Positions 52,587-62,478 of a stretch of DNA of 64,000 nucleotides are shown piece by piece. The notes under the pieces are model-generated. The model worked only from the letters and a program-made list of their open reading frames with translations. It was not told where the DNA came from and made no database searches. Source of the DNA: Sphingomonas kaistensis (GTDB taxonomy: Bacteria > Pseudomonadota > Alphaproteobacteria > Sphingomonadales > Sphingomonadaceae); the NCBI RefSeq assembly GCF_036884275.1, contig NZ_CP145607.1, positions 2,529,001-2,593,000 of the forward strand, in the 5' to 3' direction. Position 1 is the first letter of the stretch. Every line of letters starts with the position of its first letter. Both the position numbers and the translations under genes were made by a program.

Positions 52587-52886
52587 TTACTTGTCGTCCG
52601 CGCTATCGTCGGACGTTTGAGCCTCGCCCTCGCCCTCGGCGGCGCGCTCGTAATAAGGCTCCACCGTGCCCTTGAGGGTGATCGTCATCGGATTGCCGTA
52701 GCGGTCGCGGCTCTTGCCGGCGGCGACCTTGATCCAGCCTTCCGACACCGAATATTCCTCGACGTTGGTTTTTTCATTGCCGTTGAAACGAATGCCGACG
52801 CCGCGGCGCAGCTTGGTTTCGTCGAAATGCGGGCTGCGCGGATCGAGGCTGAGGCGGTCGGGCGGGGTGTCGGTGATCTCGGACAT
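52587..52886 (-). CDS. DUF3297 family protein
   Basis: 99 aa starting MSEITDTPPDRLSLDPRSPH. Conserved blocks GVGIRFNGNEKTNVEEYSVS, EGWIKVAAGKSRDRYGNPMT and LKGTVEPYYE identify DUF3297, a small cytosolic family of unknown function common in proteobacteria. The acidic C tail is unconserved. It is divergent from the 2-oxoacid dehydrogenase operon. Confidence 0.9.
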   Translation of the reverse strand: MSEITDTPPDRLSLDPRSPHFDETKLRRGVGIRFNGNEKTNVEEYSVSEGWIKVAAGKSRDRYGNPMTITLKGTVEPYYERAAEGEGEAQTSDDSADDK

Positions 52887-52971
52887 GCGCCTGCCCTGCC
52901 CTTGGCCCGGCGTGCAAGTCAACCGGTTATGCCGCAGTGCAGGATTGCCTTTGCGCCTCCCTCCGTCCTAA

Positions 52972-54272
<1,301 letters not shown>

Positions 54273-54273
<1 letters not shown>

Positions 54274-55286
54274 TGCCGACCAAGAACATGATCGAGGCGA
54301 TCAACGACGCCCATCGCGTGACCATGGCGGCCGACCCCGATATCGTCGTCTTCGGTGAAGACGTCGGCTATTTCGGCGGCGTGTTCCGCGCTACCGCGGG
54401 CCTCCAAAAGGAATTCGGCAAGGAACGCTGCTTCGACGCGCCGATCAGCGAAGGCGGGATCGTCGGCGCGGCGGTCGGGATGGCCGCCTACGGCCTGAAG
54501 CCCGTGATCGAGATCCAGTTCGCCGACTACATCTACCCCGGCTACGACCAGATCGTCTCCGAAGTCGCCCGCATGCGCTATCGCACCGCCGGCGAATGGA
54601 CCATGCCGATGGTCATCCGCTCGCCCTATGGCGGCGGTATCTTCGGCGGCCAGACCCACAGCCAGAGCCCAGAAGCCCTCTTCACCCACGTCGCGGGTTT
54701 GAAGGTCGTCATCCCCTCGACCCCCTACGACGCCAAGGGCCTGCTGATCGCCGCGATCGAAGACCCCGACCCCGTCGTCTTCTTCGAGCCCAAGCGCATC
54801 TACAACGGCCCGTTCGACGGGCATCACGACCGCCCGGTCAAGCCGTGGGCCAAGCACGCAGCCTCCGAGGTCCCCGACGGCCACTACACCGTCCCGCTCG
54901 GCAAGGCGGCGGTGGTCCGTCCCGGCAACGACCTCACCGTCCTCGCCTATGGCACGATGGTCCACGTCGCGCTCGCCGCGGTCGAGGAGAATGGCATCGA
55001 CGCCGAGGTGATCGACCTGCGCACCCTCGTGCCGCTCGACATGGCGACCATCGAAGAGAGCGTGAAAAAGACCGGCCGCTGCCTGGTGGTCCAGGAAGCC
55101 ACCAAGACCAGCGGCTTTGCCTCGGAGCTCGTCACCCTGATCCAGGAACGCTGCTTCTATCACCTCGAAGCCCCGGTCGGGCGCGTGTCGGGCTGGGACA
55201 CGCCCTACCCCCACGCCTACGAATGGATCTATTTCCCCGGCCCGATCCGCATGAAACAAGCCCTAGAAAAGGTCATGGCAGACTAA
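54273..55286 (+). CDS. branched-chain 2-oxoacid dehydrogenase E1 beta subunit
   Basis: 337 aa with VFGEDVGYFGGVFRATAGLQ, FDAPISEGGIVGAAVGMAAY, EIQFADYIYPGYDQIVSE, and the C-terminal YDAEVIDLRTL-like DAEVIDLRTLVPLDMATIEE. These are hallmarks of E1-beta (transketolase-like pyrimidine-binding and C domains). Forms an alpha2beta2 E1 with the preceding gene. Its stop overlaps the E2 start (TAATG). Confidence 0.94.
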
Positions 55287-56614
55287 TGGCGACCTATCTC
55301 TTCAAGCTCCCCGACATCGGCGAAGGCATTGCCGAGGCCGAGATCGTCGCCTGGCATATCGCGGTCGGCGACCGGGTCGAGGAAGACCAGCAGCTTGCCG
55401 ACATGATGACCGACAAGGCGACCGTGGAAATGGAATCGCCCGTCGCCGGCGTGGTTCGCAAGCTCGCCGGTGAAGTCGGCGACCAGATCGCCATCGGCTC
55501 GGTGCTGGTCGAGATCGAGACCGAGGGCGCCGACGCGGCTGCCGCTCCCGCCGAGGCCGAGGAAGTCCCGCTGGCCGACGGCGCCGCCGTGCCGACGCAG
55601 GCGCAGGAAGAAGCCAATCCGACGCTGGACGTCGAAGATGCCCCTGAACTCGTTCGTCCTGAGCGAAGCGCGGAGCGCATAGTCGAAGGGCGCTCGCCCG
55701 AACCCCAGCAAGAACGTGCTTCGACTTCGCTCAGCACGAACGAAGATGATCGCAGTCACTCGGGTCCCATCCTCACCACCCCCGCCGTCCGCGCCCGCGC
55801 GCGTGACCTCGGCATCGACCTCGCCCAGGTGAAGCACCAGGGCGAGCACATCCGCCACGCCGACCTCGACGCCTACCTGCTCTACAACGGCGGGCAGGTC
55901 TCCGGCCGCGCCACCGCGCTGCGTGCAGATGAGCAGATCAAGGTCGTCGGCCTGCGCCGCAAGATCGCGGAGAACATGCAGGCCGCCAAACGCCGCATTC
56001 CGCACTTCGCCCTGGTCGAGGAATATGACGTCACCGCACTGGAAGAAACCCGCGCGATGATGAACCGCGATCGCGGGCAGAACCCCAAGCTCACCCTGCT
56101 GCCGTTCCTGATCACCGCGCTGAACAAGGCGCTGGCCGACTTCCCGATGATCAACGCCACTTATGACGACGAAGCCAACGTCATCACCCGCCACGGCGGC
56201 GTCCACATGGGCATGGCGGCGCAGACCCCGAACGGGCTGATGGTCCCGGTCATTCGCAATGCCGAGCGGCTCTCGATCTGGCAGCTCGCGACCGAAGTCG
56301 CCCGCCTGTCGGACGCCGCCAAGACCGGCAAGGCCACGCGGGACGAACTCTCCAACCCGACTTTCACCATCAGCTCGCTGGGGCCGATGGGCGGCGTCGT
56401 CTCGACCCCCGTCATCTCGCCGCCGCAGGTCGCCACGGTCGCGGTCAACAAGGTCGAGGACAAGGTGGTGCCGGTTAATGGCGAGCTCGAGATCCGCAAG
56501 CGGATGAACCTCTCGCTCTCCTGCGATCACCGCGCGGTCGACGGCTGGGACGCCGCGAGCTTCCTCCAGGCCCTGAAGCCCCTGATCGAAAACCCGCTGC
56601 GCTTGCTGGCCTGA
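55286..56614 (+). CDS. dihydrolipoamide acyltransferase E2 (branched-chain type)
   Basis: 442 aa. Lipoyl domain 1-80 with DKATVEM (Lys44 is the lipoylation site), a linker, an E3-binding domain (about 165-200: TPAVRARARDLGIDLAQVKH), and the catalytic domain (about 220-442) with HMGMAAQTPNGLMVPVIRNA and the active-site SCDHRAVDGWDAA (His415, Asp419). Linker residues about 122-152 are encoded by a dispersed inverted repeat. No E3 gene follows directly, so lipoamide dehydrogenase must be encoded elsewhere. Confidence 0.94.
   Translation: MATYLFKLPDIGEGIAEAEIVAWHIAVGDRVEEDQQLADMMTDKATVEMESPVAGVVRKLAGEVGDQIAIGSVLVEIETEGADAAAAPAEAEEVPLADGAAVPTQAQEEANPTLDVEDAPELVRPERSAERIVEGRSPEPQQERASTSLSTNEDDRSHSGPILTTPAVRARARDLGIDLAQVKHQGEHIRHADLDAYLLYNGGQVSGRATALRADEQIKVVGLRRKIAENMQAAKRRIPHFALVEEYDVTALEETRAMMNRDRGQNPKLTLLPFLITALNKALADFPMINATYDDEANVITRHGGVHMGMAAQTPNGLMVPVIRNAERLSIWQLATEVARLSDAAKTGKATRDELSNPTFTISSLGPMGGVVSTPVISPPQVATVAVNKVEDKVVPVNGELEIRKRMNLSLSCDHRAVDGWDAASFLQALKPLIENPLRLLA
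55651..55742. repeat. dispersed inverted repeat inside the E2 gene
   Basis: CGTTCGTCCTGAGCGAAGCG at the left and TTCGACTTCGCTCAGCACGA at the right are inverted versions of the GAGCGAAGTCGA element also at 15385-15436 and 57705-57780. The 92-bp unit keeps the reading frame and encodes part of the interdomain linker. Confidence 0.8.
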
Positions 56615-56625
56615 CGGATGAGGTC

Positions 56626-56650
56626 GTCCCGGCCTTTACCGGGACGACCA
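56626..56650. repeat. dispersed inverted repeat (TCCCGGC family), short copy
   Basis: GGTCGTCCCGG and CCGGGACGACC pair as an 11-bp perfect stem with a short CTTTA loop just after the E2 stop. It resembles one arm of the units at 31936 and 42594 and may serve as a transcript end between the convergent E2 and azoreductase genes. Confidence 0.7.
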
Positions 56651-56654
56651 ACCC

Positions 56655-57221
56655 TTACGCCGCGAGCAGATCGACCTCGCGCAGCGCCTGCTCGACCGAC
56701 TTGGCCTTCACTTCCGGCCCGAGATTGATGCCGTCGGCGCGGACGAACTCGGGCTCGATCCCGATGAATCCGAAGAAGGCCTTCAGATAGCTTTCGAGAT
56801 GCTCGAAATCGGCATTGCCCTGCTCGGTGCCGTAATAGCCGCCGCGCGACAACGCGATGATCACCCGCTTCGGCCCGGCCAGCCCCTCGGGCTTGCCTTC
56901 GGCGGTATAGCGGAATGTGCGCCCGTTCACCGCCAGCCGGTCGATCCAGGCCTTCAATTGGCTCGGCAGGGTGAAATTGTACATCGGAGCACCAATCACC
57001 ACCGTGTCGGCGGCAAGGAATTCGTCGAGCACGCTCCCGTCGGCGAACTGGTCGAGCGTGAGGTGGGGAAGCGGCTGGGCGACGAGATCGCGCTCGATGA
57101 CCGTGGCGTCCGGGCGGCCGGCGCGCTGCTGCTCTACGATCCGGCCCGTGATCTGCCGGCTGACGCTGTTCTCGCCCGTGATCGAGCTGTCGACGCGAAG
57201 AATGGTGGTGGTCCCTGACAT
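56655..57221 (-). CDS. FMN-dependent NADH-azoreductase
   Basis: 188-aa flavodoxin-fold reductase. SSITGENSVSRQI is the phosphate-binding loop for FMN, APMYNFTLPSQLKAWIDRLA is the AzoR signature, and SRGGYYG contacts the isoalloxazine. It reduces azo compounds and quinones. The start at 57221 (MSGTTTILRVDSS) has GGAG five bases upstream. It is divergent from an HxlR regulator with an inverted repeat between them. Confidence 0.93.
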   Translation of the reverse strand: MSGTTTILRVDSSITGENSVSRQITGRIVEQQRAGRPDATVIERDLVAQPLPHLTLDQFADGSVLDEFLAADTVVIGAPMYNFTLPSQLKAWIDRLAVNGRTFRYTAEGKPEGLAGPKRVIIALSRGGYYGTEQGNADFEHLESYLKAFFGFIGIEPEFVRADGINLGPEVKAKSVEQALREVDLLAA

Positions 57222-57242
57222 TGTATCTCCAGTCACAAATGA

Positions 57243-57263
57243 TTACCTGGACACCATAGGTAA
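57243..57263. promoter_or_regulatory. candidate HxlR operator
   Basis: TTACCT-N9-AGGTAA is a perfect inverted repeat in the 90-bp azoR/HxlR intergenic region, 22 bases from the azoR start and 49 from the regulator start. Position and symmetry suit a dimeric HxlR protein repressing both genes until electrophile or quinone stress. Confidence 0.55.
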
Positions 57264-57311
57264 CTGGTCTTCGGGCCATTAAAAGAACGCACATGGAGGG
57301 TATCAGGGCAC

Positions 57312-57749
57312 ATGCATGATACTGGAACGATGGAAGAAAACGGCCTGCGCGCGGCGGGCTGCCGCAACGTGACGCCGGTGCTCAACCGGATCGGCGACAA
57401 ATGGTCGGTGCTGATCGTGATGATTCTCGCCCGGGCGCCGCATCGCTTCAACGAACTGAAGCGCGAGATCGACGGGATCAGCCAGCGGATGCTCACCCTC
57501 ACCCTGCGCGGGCTCGAGCGCGACGGCCTCGTCAGCCGCACGGTCGAGCCGACCGTTCCGCCCCGCGTCACCTATGCGCTGACCGAACTCGGCCAGAGCC
57601 TGATCGAACCGGTCGAGGCGCTGGGCAGCTGGGCCATCGCCCACATCGCCTGCATCCGCGCCGCGCAGGAACGGTTCGACGCGGCGAACGCGCCCGAAGA
57701 GAAGCGTCCCTCGACTACGCTCGGGACGAACGAAAGGTTGGTCGCCTAA
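57312..57749 (+). CDS. HxlR family transcriptional regulator
   Basis: 145 aa. The winged helix spans about 17-105: [54 protein letters not shown], and [14 protein letters not shown]. Cys17 sits in the position used as redox or electrophile sensor in HypR/QorR-like members. The last 14 residues (about 132-145) are encoded by a dispersed repeat. Probably controls the divergent azoreductase. Confidence 0.92.
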   Translation: MHDTGTMEENGLRAAGCRNVTPVLNRIGDKWSVLIVMILARAPHRFNELKREIDGISQRMLTLTLRGLERDGLVSRTVEPTVPPRVTYALTELGQSLIEPVEALGSWAIAHIACIRAAQERFDAANAPEEKRPSTTLGTNERLVA

Positions 57750-57780
57750 GTACCGCTTGCCCCGAGCGAAGTCGAGGGGC
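57705..57780. repeat. dispersed inverted repeat overlapping the HxlR 3' end
   Basis: CGTCCCTCGACTACGCTCGG (from 57705) and GCCCCGAGCGAAGTCGAGGG (from 57759) are inverted copies of the GAGCGAAGTCGA element around a 30-bp spacer. The left arm lies in the HxlR coding sequence and the stop codon lies in the spacer. Confidence 0.8.
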
Positions 57781-57816
57781 CTTGCCGCCCGCGCCGCCTC
57801 ACCTTAGCGCATCGGC

Positions 57817-60114
57817 ATGCCCACCGACCTCGCCGCCCTGCGCACCCTCGAAGAACGCCTGCGCTTTCTTGCCAGCAACATCATCCACCACGCCAATCAC
57901 GTTCGCGACAGCGCCGACGGGCTGAAGGTCGGTGGACACCAGGCGTCGAGCGCGTCGATGGCGGCGATCATGGCCGCGCTTTATTTCGACGCGCTCGGCC
58001 CCAACGACCGCGTTGCGGTCAAGCCCCACGCCGGCCCGGTCCTCCACGCGATCCATTATCTGCTCGGCGGGCAAGATCGAGCGACGCTCGAAAATTTCCG
58101 CGGCTTCGGCGGCGCGCAAAGCTATCCCAGCCGCACCAAGGATCGCATCCCGGTCGATTTCTCCACCGGCTCGGTCGGCCTTGGCGTTGCCATCACCCTG
58201 TTCGCCAGCCTGGTCCAGGACTGGCTGTCGGCCCGCTGCGCCCTCCCCGACGACCAGCGCGGCCGCTTCGTCGCGTTGATGGGCGATGCCGAGCTCGACG
58301 AAGGCAACATCTACGAAGCCCTGATCGAGGGCCACAAGCACGACGTCCGCAACCTGTGGTGGATCGTCGACTACAATCGCCAAAGCCTCGACGCGACCAG
58401 CGCCGACCGCATGTTCGAACGCTTCGACGACATCTTCCGCACCTGCGGCTGGCGGGTGGTAGAGCTTCGCCACGGCAAGAAGCTGGCCGCCGCGCTCGCC
58501 GAGCATCCCGCGCTCAAGGACTGGCTCGAAGCCCTCCCCAACGCCGATCACAGTGCCATGCTCTATCAAGGCGGCGCAGCGTGGCGCGCACGGATCGACA
58601 AGGACCTCGGCGACACCGCCAGGCCCTTCCTCGCCAACGTCGACGACGACCGCCTCGCCGCCCTGATGAGCGACCTTGGCGGCCACTGCCTCGAAAGCCT
58701 GACCGAAGCCTTCTCCGCCGCGCAGGACGACATCCCCACCGTCTTCATCGCCTGGACGGTCAAGGGCTATGGCCTGCCCTTCGCCGGCCACAAGGACAAT
58801 CACGCCGGGCTGATGAACCCGACCCAGTTCGCCGCCTATCGCGACAGCCTCGGCATCGCCGAAGGCTCGGAATGGGAACCGCTCGCCGGTCTCGGCGACA
58901 ACGCCCGCGCCGGGACCCAGGCGCTGATCGAGGCGACCCGCGTTCGTCGCGAGAAAGAACCGCGCAACTTCACCGCTTGGACCGTCCCCGTCCTCCCCAC
59001 CCCCACCGGAGAGGAACAGAGCACACAGGCCGCCTTCGGTCGCATCCTCCTCGACCTCGCCAAGTCGGGCGACGGCCTCGCCGACCGCATCCTCACCACC
59101 TCGCCCGACGTCACCGTCTCCACCAACCTCGGCGCCTTCGTGAACAATCGCGGCCTGTTCCACCGCCGCGGCATCAAGGACGTGTTCGCCGAAGCCAAGA
59201 TTCCCTCGGCACAAAAATGGGCCGCGAAAGACGCCGGCCAGCACGTCGAGCTTGGAATCGCCGAATCCAACCTGTTCCTGATGCTCGCCGCCGCCGGTCT
59301 GTCGGGCGACCTGTTCGGCCATCGCCTGGTGCCGATCGGCACTCTCTACGACCCGTTCATCGCCCGCGGCCTCGATAGCCTCAACTACGGCTGCTACCAG
59401 GACGCCCGCTTCCTGCTCGTCGCCACGCCCTCGGGCCTGACCCTCGGCCCCGAAGGCGGCGCGCACCAGTCGATCAATCCGCCGCTGATCGCGCTCGGCC
59501 AGCCGGGCCTGCGCCACTACGAGCCCGCCTTCGCCGACGAACTCGCCCTCTTCATGCGCGAAGCTTTCCGCCTGATCGACGACCCCGCCGGCGAATCGAC
59601 CTACCTCCGCCTCTCGACCCGCAGCGTGGCGCAAGAGTCCCGCACTTCCGACGACTGGCAAGCCGATGCGCTGCAAGGCGGCTACTGGCTGCGCGAACCC
59701 GGCCCCGGCGCCGAAGCCGCCATCGTCGCGATGGGCGCGGTCATGCCCGAAGCGCTTGCCGCCTTCGATGCGCTCAAAGACGACGTCCCCGGCCTCGGCC
59801 TACTCAGTGTCACCAGCCCCAACCTCCTCCACCGCGGCTGGAGCGCGGCGCAGGCCGCCGAATGGCGCGGCGAACGCCAGCCCAGCCACGCCGCCACCCT
59901 GCTCTCCCGCTTATCGCCCACCGCCCGCCTCGTCACCCTGTGCGACGCCGCGCCCGCCTCGCTCTCCTGGCTCGGCAGCGTGCTGGGCCACCGCGCCGCC
60001 CCGCTCGGCGTCGATCGCTTCGGCCAGACCGGCAACCTCCCCGACCTCTACGGCGAATATCGCCTCGACGGCGAAGCGATCACCGAGGCGATGGCGGGGC
60101 TTCTCATCGGCTGA
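57817..60114 (+). CDS. transketolase-like enzyme related to homodimeric 2-oxoacid dehydrogenase E1 (AceE-like)
   Basis: 765 aa. TPP motif GDAELDEGNIYEALIEGHKH with DYNRQSLD at about 148-195 and HAGPVLHAIHYLLGG earlier match the AceE-type N domain. QHVELGIAESNLFLMLAAAG and GPEGGAHQSINPP in the middle and C domains recall AceE. At 765 aa it is shorter than the 880-890 aa AceE. Unlike classical tkt (16546) it lacks SGHPGMPMG. Its 2-oxoacid substrate is unknown; position beside BCKDH, MaoC and a CoA-ester lyase suggests a catabolic role. Confidence 0.8.
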   Translation: MPTDLAALRTLEERLRFLASNIIHHANHVRDSADGLKVGGHQASSASMAAIMAALYFDALGPNDRVAVKPHAGPVLHAIHYLLGGQDRATLENFRGFGGAQSYPSRTKDRIPVDFSTGSVGLGVAITLFASLVQDWLSARCALPDDQRGRFVALMGDAELDEGNIYEALIEGHKHDVRNLWWIVDYNRQSLDATSADRMFERFDDIFRTCGWRVVELRHGKKLAAALAEHPALKDWLEALPNADHSAMLYQGGAAWRARIDKDLGDTARPFLANVDDDRLAALMSDLGGHCLESLTEAFSAAQDDIPTVFIAWTVKGYGLPFAGHKDNHAGLMNPTQFAAYRDSLGIAEGSEWEPLAGLGDNARAGTQALIEATRVRREKEPRNFTAWTVPVLPTPTGEEQSTQAAFGRILLDLAKSGDGLADRILTTSPDVTVSTNLGAFVNNRGLFHRRGIKDVFAEAKIPSAQKWAAKDAGQHVELGIAESNLFLMLAAAGLSGDLFGHRLVPIGTLYDPFIARGLDSLNYGCYQDARFLLVATPSGLTLGPEGGAHQSINPPLIALGQPGLRHYEPAFADELALFMREAFRLIDDPAGESTYLRLSTRSVAQESRTSDDWQADALQGGYWLREPGPGAEAAIVAMGAVMPEALAAFDALKDDVPGLGLLSVTSPNLLHRGWSAAQAAEWRGERQPSHAATLLSRLSPTARLVTLCDAAPASLSWLGSVLGHRAAPLGVDRFGQTGNLPDLYGEYRLDGEAITEAMAGLLIG

Positions 60115-60135
60115 ACCCGGGCCTAAGCCCCACCC

Positions 60136-60588
60136 ATGCCCGGACGCCCATATGACGAGTGGAAGGAAGGCGACACCGTCGCCCACGCCCTCCGCCGCAC
60201 GGTGACGGAGACCGACAATCTCCTCATCTCCACCCTCACCCACAATCCCCAGCCGCTGCACCTCGATGCCGAAGCGGCCAGGGACACCGAATTCGGCCGC
60301 ATCCTCGTCAACAGCTGCTTCACTTTCTCGCTGCTGGTCGGCGCCTCGGTCGCCGACACCACCGAAGGCGTGCTGGTCGCCAACCTCGGCTTCGACGAAG
60401 TCCGCCTGCCCGCCCCCGTCTTCATCGGCGACACGCTGCACTTCGAAAGCAGCTGCCTCTCCAAGCGCGACAGCAAATCGCGCCCCACCGCCGGCCTCGT
60501 CACCTGGGAGCATCGCGCCATCAACCAGCGCGGGGAAACCGTTTGCACCTTGAAGCGCACCGCGCTGATCCGGAAAGCTGCCGCATGA
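60136..60588 (+). CDS. MaoC family dehydratase
   Basis: 150-aa hot-dog fold protein. The hydratase-2 motif region is NPQPLHLDAEAARDTEFGRI, with Asp and His candidates for catalysis (LHLDAE), followed by GRILVNSCFTFSLLVG. The single hot-dog length excludes the two-domain mesaconyl-CoA hydratase of about 340 aa. Probably hydrates or dehydrates a short acyl-CoA. It follows the AceE-like gene by 21 bases and overlaps the lyase gene by four (ATGA). Confidence 0.88.
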   Translation: MPGRPYDEWKEGDTVAHALRRTVTETDNLLISTLTHNPQPLHLDAEAARDTEFGRILVNSCFTFSLLVGASVADTTEGVLVANLGFDEVRLPAPVFIGDTLHFESSCLSKRDSKSRPTAGLVTWEHRAINQRGETVCTLKRTALIRKAAA

Positions 60589-61424
60589 GCCGCCAGCCAC
60601 GCTCCTGGCTGTTCGTCCCCGCCGACAGCGAAAAGAAGATCGCCCGCGCGCTCGACAGCGAAGCCGACGCGCTGATCTTCGACCTCGAAGACAGCGTCGC
60701 CGCCGCTAACAAGGCCGTCGCCCGCGACCTCCTCCGCAACCTCCCCGCACGCTCGGGCGGGCCGCAATGGTGGGTCCGCATCAACCCGCTGCGCACCGAG
60801 GACCACCGGCTGGACCTCGAACTGCTCGGCTCCGCCGACATTCACGGCCTTGTCCTGCCCAAGGCTGAAAGCGGCGCCGACATCACTGAGCTCCAGCACC
60901 GCACCGGCTCGATCCCCCTCCACGCCATCGTCACCGAAACCGCCGCCGCGCTGTTCGGCCTGCTCACCTACCGCGACATCAAGGACAGCCCGCTGGCCGC
61001 GATGAGTTGGGGCGCCGAAGACCTGTCCGCCGCCCTCGGTGCCGCCTCGAACAAGGACGCCAAGGGCCGCTACACCGCCCCCTATACCCTCGCCCGCACC
61101 CTTACCCTCGCGGGCGCCGCCGCGGCGGGTGTCCAGCCGGTCGACGGCGTCTTCGCCGACTTCCGCGACGAGCCGGGCCTCATCGACGAAGCGCTGGACG
61201 CCGCGCGCGACGGCTTCACCGGCAAGCTTGCCATCCACCCGGCGCAGGTCGGCCCGATCAACGCCGCTTTCTCCCCCACCCCCGATCAGGTCGCCAATGC
61301 CCGCGCGATCGTCGCAGCCTTTGCCGCCGAACCCTCGGCTGGCGTGTTGAGCGTTGACGGCCGAATGGTCGACAAACCCCATTTGATTCAGGCCCAGCGC
61401 ACGCTGGCCCGCGCAGGAGATTAA
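60585..61424 (+). CDS. HpcH/HpaI aldolase / citrate lyase beta-like CoA-ester lyase
   Basis: 279 aa. RSWLFVPADSEKKIARALDS opens the TIM barrel; LIFDLEDSVAAANK, RINPLRT, LVLPKAESG, TETAAALFGL and SWGAEDLSAALG contain the Arg, Glu and Asp residues of the active site, and KLAIHPAQVGPINAAF is the C-terminal signature. This subgroup includes malyl-CoA, beta-methylmalyl-CoA and citramalyl-CoA lyases; the substrate cannot be fixed. Coupled to the MaoC gene. Confidence 0.88.
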   Translation: MSRQPRSWLFVPADSEKKIARALDSEADALIFDLEDSVAAANKAVARDLLRNLPARSGGPQWWVRINPLRTEDHRLDLELLGSADIHGLVLPKAESGADITELQHRTGSIPLHAIVTETAAALFGLLTYRDIKDSPLAAMSWGAEDLSAALGAASNKDAKGRYTAPYTLARTLTLAGAAAAGVQPVDGVFADFRDEPGLIDEALDAARDGFTGKLAIHPAQVGPINAAFSPTPDQVANARAIVAAFAAEPSAGVLSVDGRMVDKPHLIQAQRTLARAGD

Positions 61425-61428
61425 GAAT

Positions 61429-62478
61429 ATGCCGACCACCGCCAAGGGTTGGGGCACCGACGCCGCCGACCAGCCGCTTCGCCCGATGGAATTCGAACGC
61501 CGGGATCTCCGGGCCAACGACGTCGCGATCCAGATCACCCACTCGGGCATCTGCCATTCCGACCTCCACACCTGCCGCAATGACTGGGGCGGAAGCCAGT
61601 ATCCGGTCGTCCCTGGCCATGAGATCGTCGGCACCGTGACCGAGGTCGGGCCCGATGTGACCAAGCACAAGGTCGGCGACACCGTCGCGGTCGGCTGCAT
61701 GGTCGACAGCTGCATGGAGTGCGACCAGTGCCTGGAAGGCTGGGAAGTGTTCTGCCGCAAGGGCTGCATCCAGACCTACAACAGCAAGGACTTCCACGAC
61801 GGGACGATCACCAAGGGCGGCTATTCCGACCATATCGTCGTGCGCGATCACTTCGTGTGCAAGGTGCCGGAGGGCATGGACATCGCGAAGGTCGCTCCGC
61901 TGCTGTGCGCCGGAATCACCACTTACTCACCGCTCCGCCAGTACAATGTCGGACCCGGCACCAAGGTGGCGGTGATCGGTCTCGGCGGCCTCGGCCACAT
62001 GGGGGTGAAGCTCGCCGCCGCGATGGGCGCGCATGTCACCATGATCACCACCACCCCCGAGAAGGGCAAGGATGCACGCGAACTCGGCGCGCATGACGTG
62101 ATCGTCTCGACCGACCCCGAGCAGATGAAGGCCGCAGCCACCCGCTTCGACTTCATCCTCAACACCATCCCGGTCAGCCACGAAATCGACGGCTATCTCA
62201 ACCTCCTCGGCCGCTCGGGCCGGATGGTGATCGTCGGCGCACTGACTCCGATGCCGGGTTTCACCGGCTTCCAGCTCATTTGGTGGAACCGTGCGGTCGG
62301 CGGCTCGGCGATCGGCGGCATTCCTGAAACCCAGGAAATGCTCGATTTCTGCGCCGAGCACGACATCTACCCCGACTGCGAGCACATCAAGATCGAGCAG
62401 GTCAACGAAGCCTATGAGCGCCTGCTCAAGAACGACGTCCGCTATCGCTTCGTCATCGACATGGAGCAGAACGCCTAA
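61429..62478 (+). CDS. zinc-dependent NAD(P) alcohol/aldehyde dehydrogenase (CAD/YahK family)
   Basis: 349 aa. Catalytic zinc ligands Cys42 and His64-Glu65 (SGICHSDLH, GHEIVG) and a distal Cys; structural zinc site CMECDQCLEGWEVFC; Rossmann GLGGLGHMGVKLAAAMGA. The GWGTDAADQPLRPMEFERRD start and NDWGGSQYPVVPGHE are typical of YahK-like broad-range aldehyde reductases. It lies four bases after the lyase and is directly followed by acs. Confidence 0.92.
   Translation: MPTTAKGWGTDAADQPLRPMEFERRDLRANDVAIQITHSGICHSDLHTCRNDWGGSQYPVVPGHEIVGTVTEVGPDVTKHKVGDTVAVGCMVDSCMECDQCLEGWEVFCRKGCIQTYNSKDFHDGTITKGGYSDHIVVRDHFVCKVPEGMDIAKVAPLLCAGITTYSPLRQYNVGPGTKVAVIGLGGLGHMGVKLAAAMGAHVTMITTTPEKGKDARELGAHDVIVSTDPEQMKAAATRFDFILNTIPVSHEIDGYLNLLGRSGRMVIVGALTPMPGFTGFQLIWWNRAVGGSAIGGIPETQEMLDFCAEHDIYPDCEHIKIEQVNEAYERLLKNDVRYRFVIDMEQNA

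Noticed and set aside
57799..59676. 625-codon minus-strand frame opposite the AceE-like gene
   Set aside because: Antisense shadow of a gene with clear TPP motifs.
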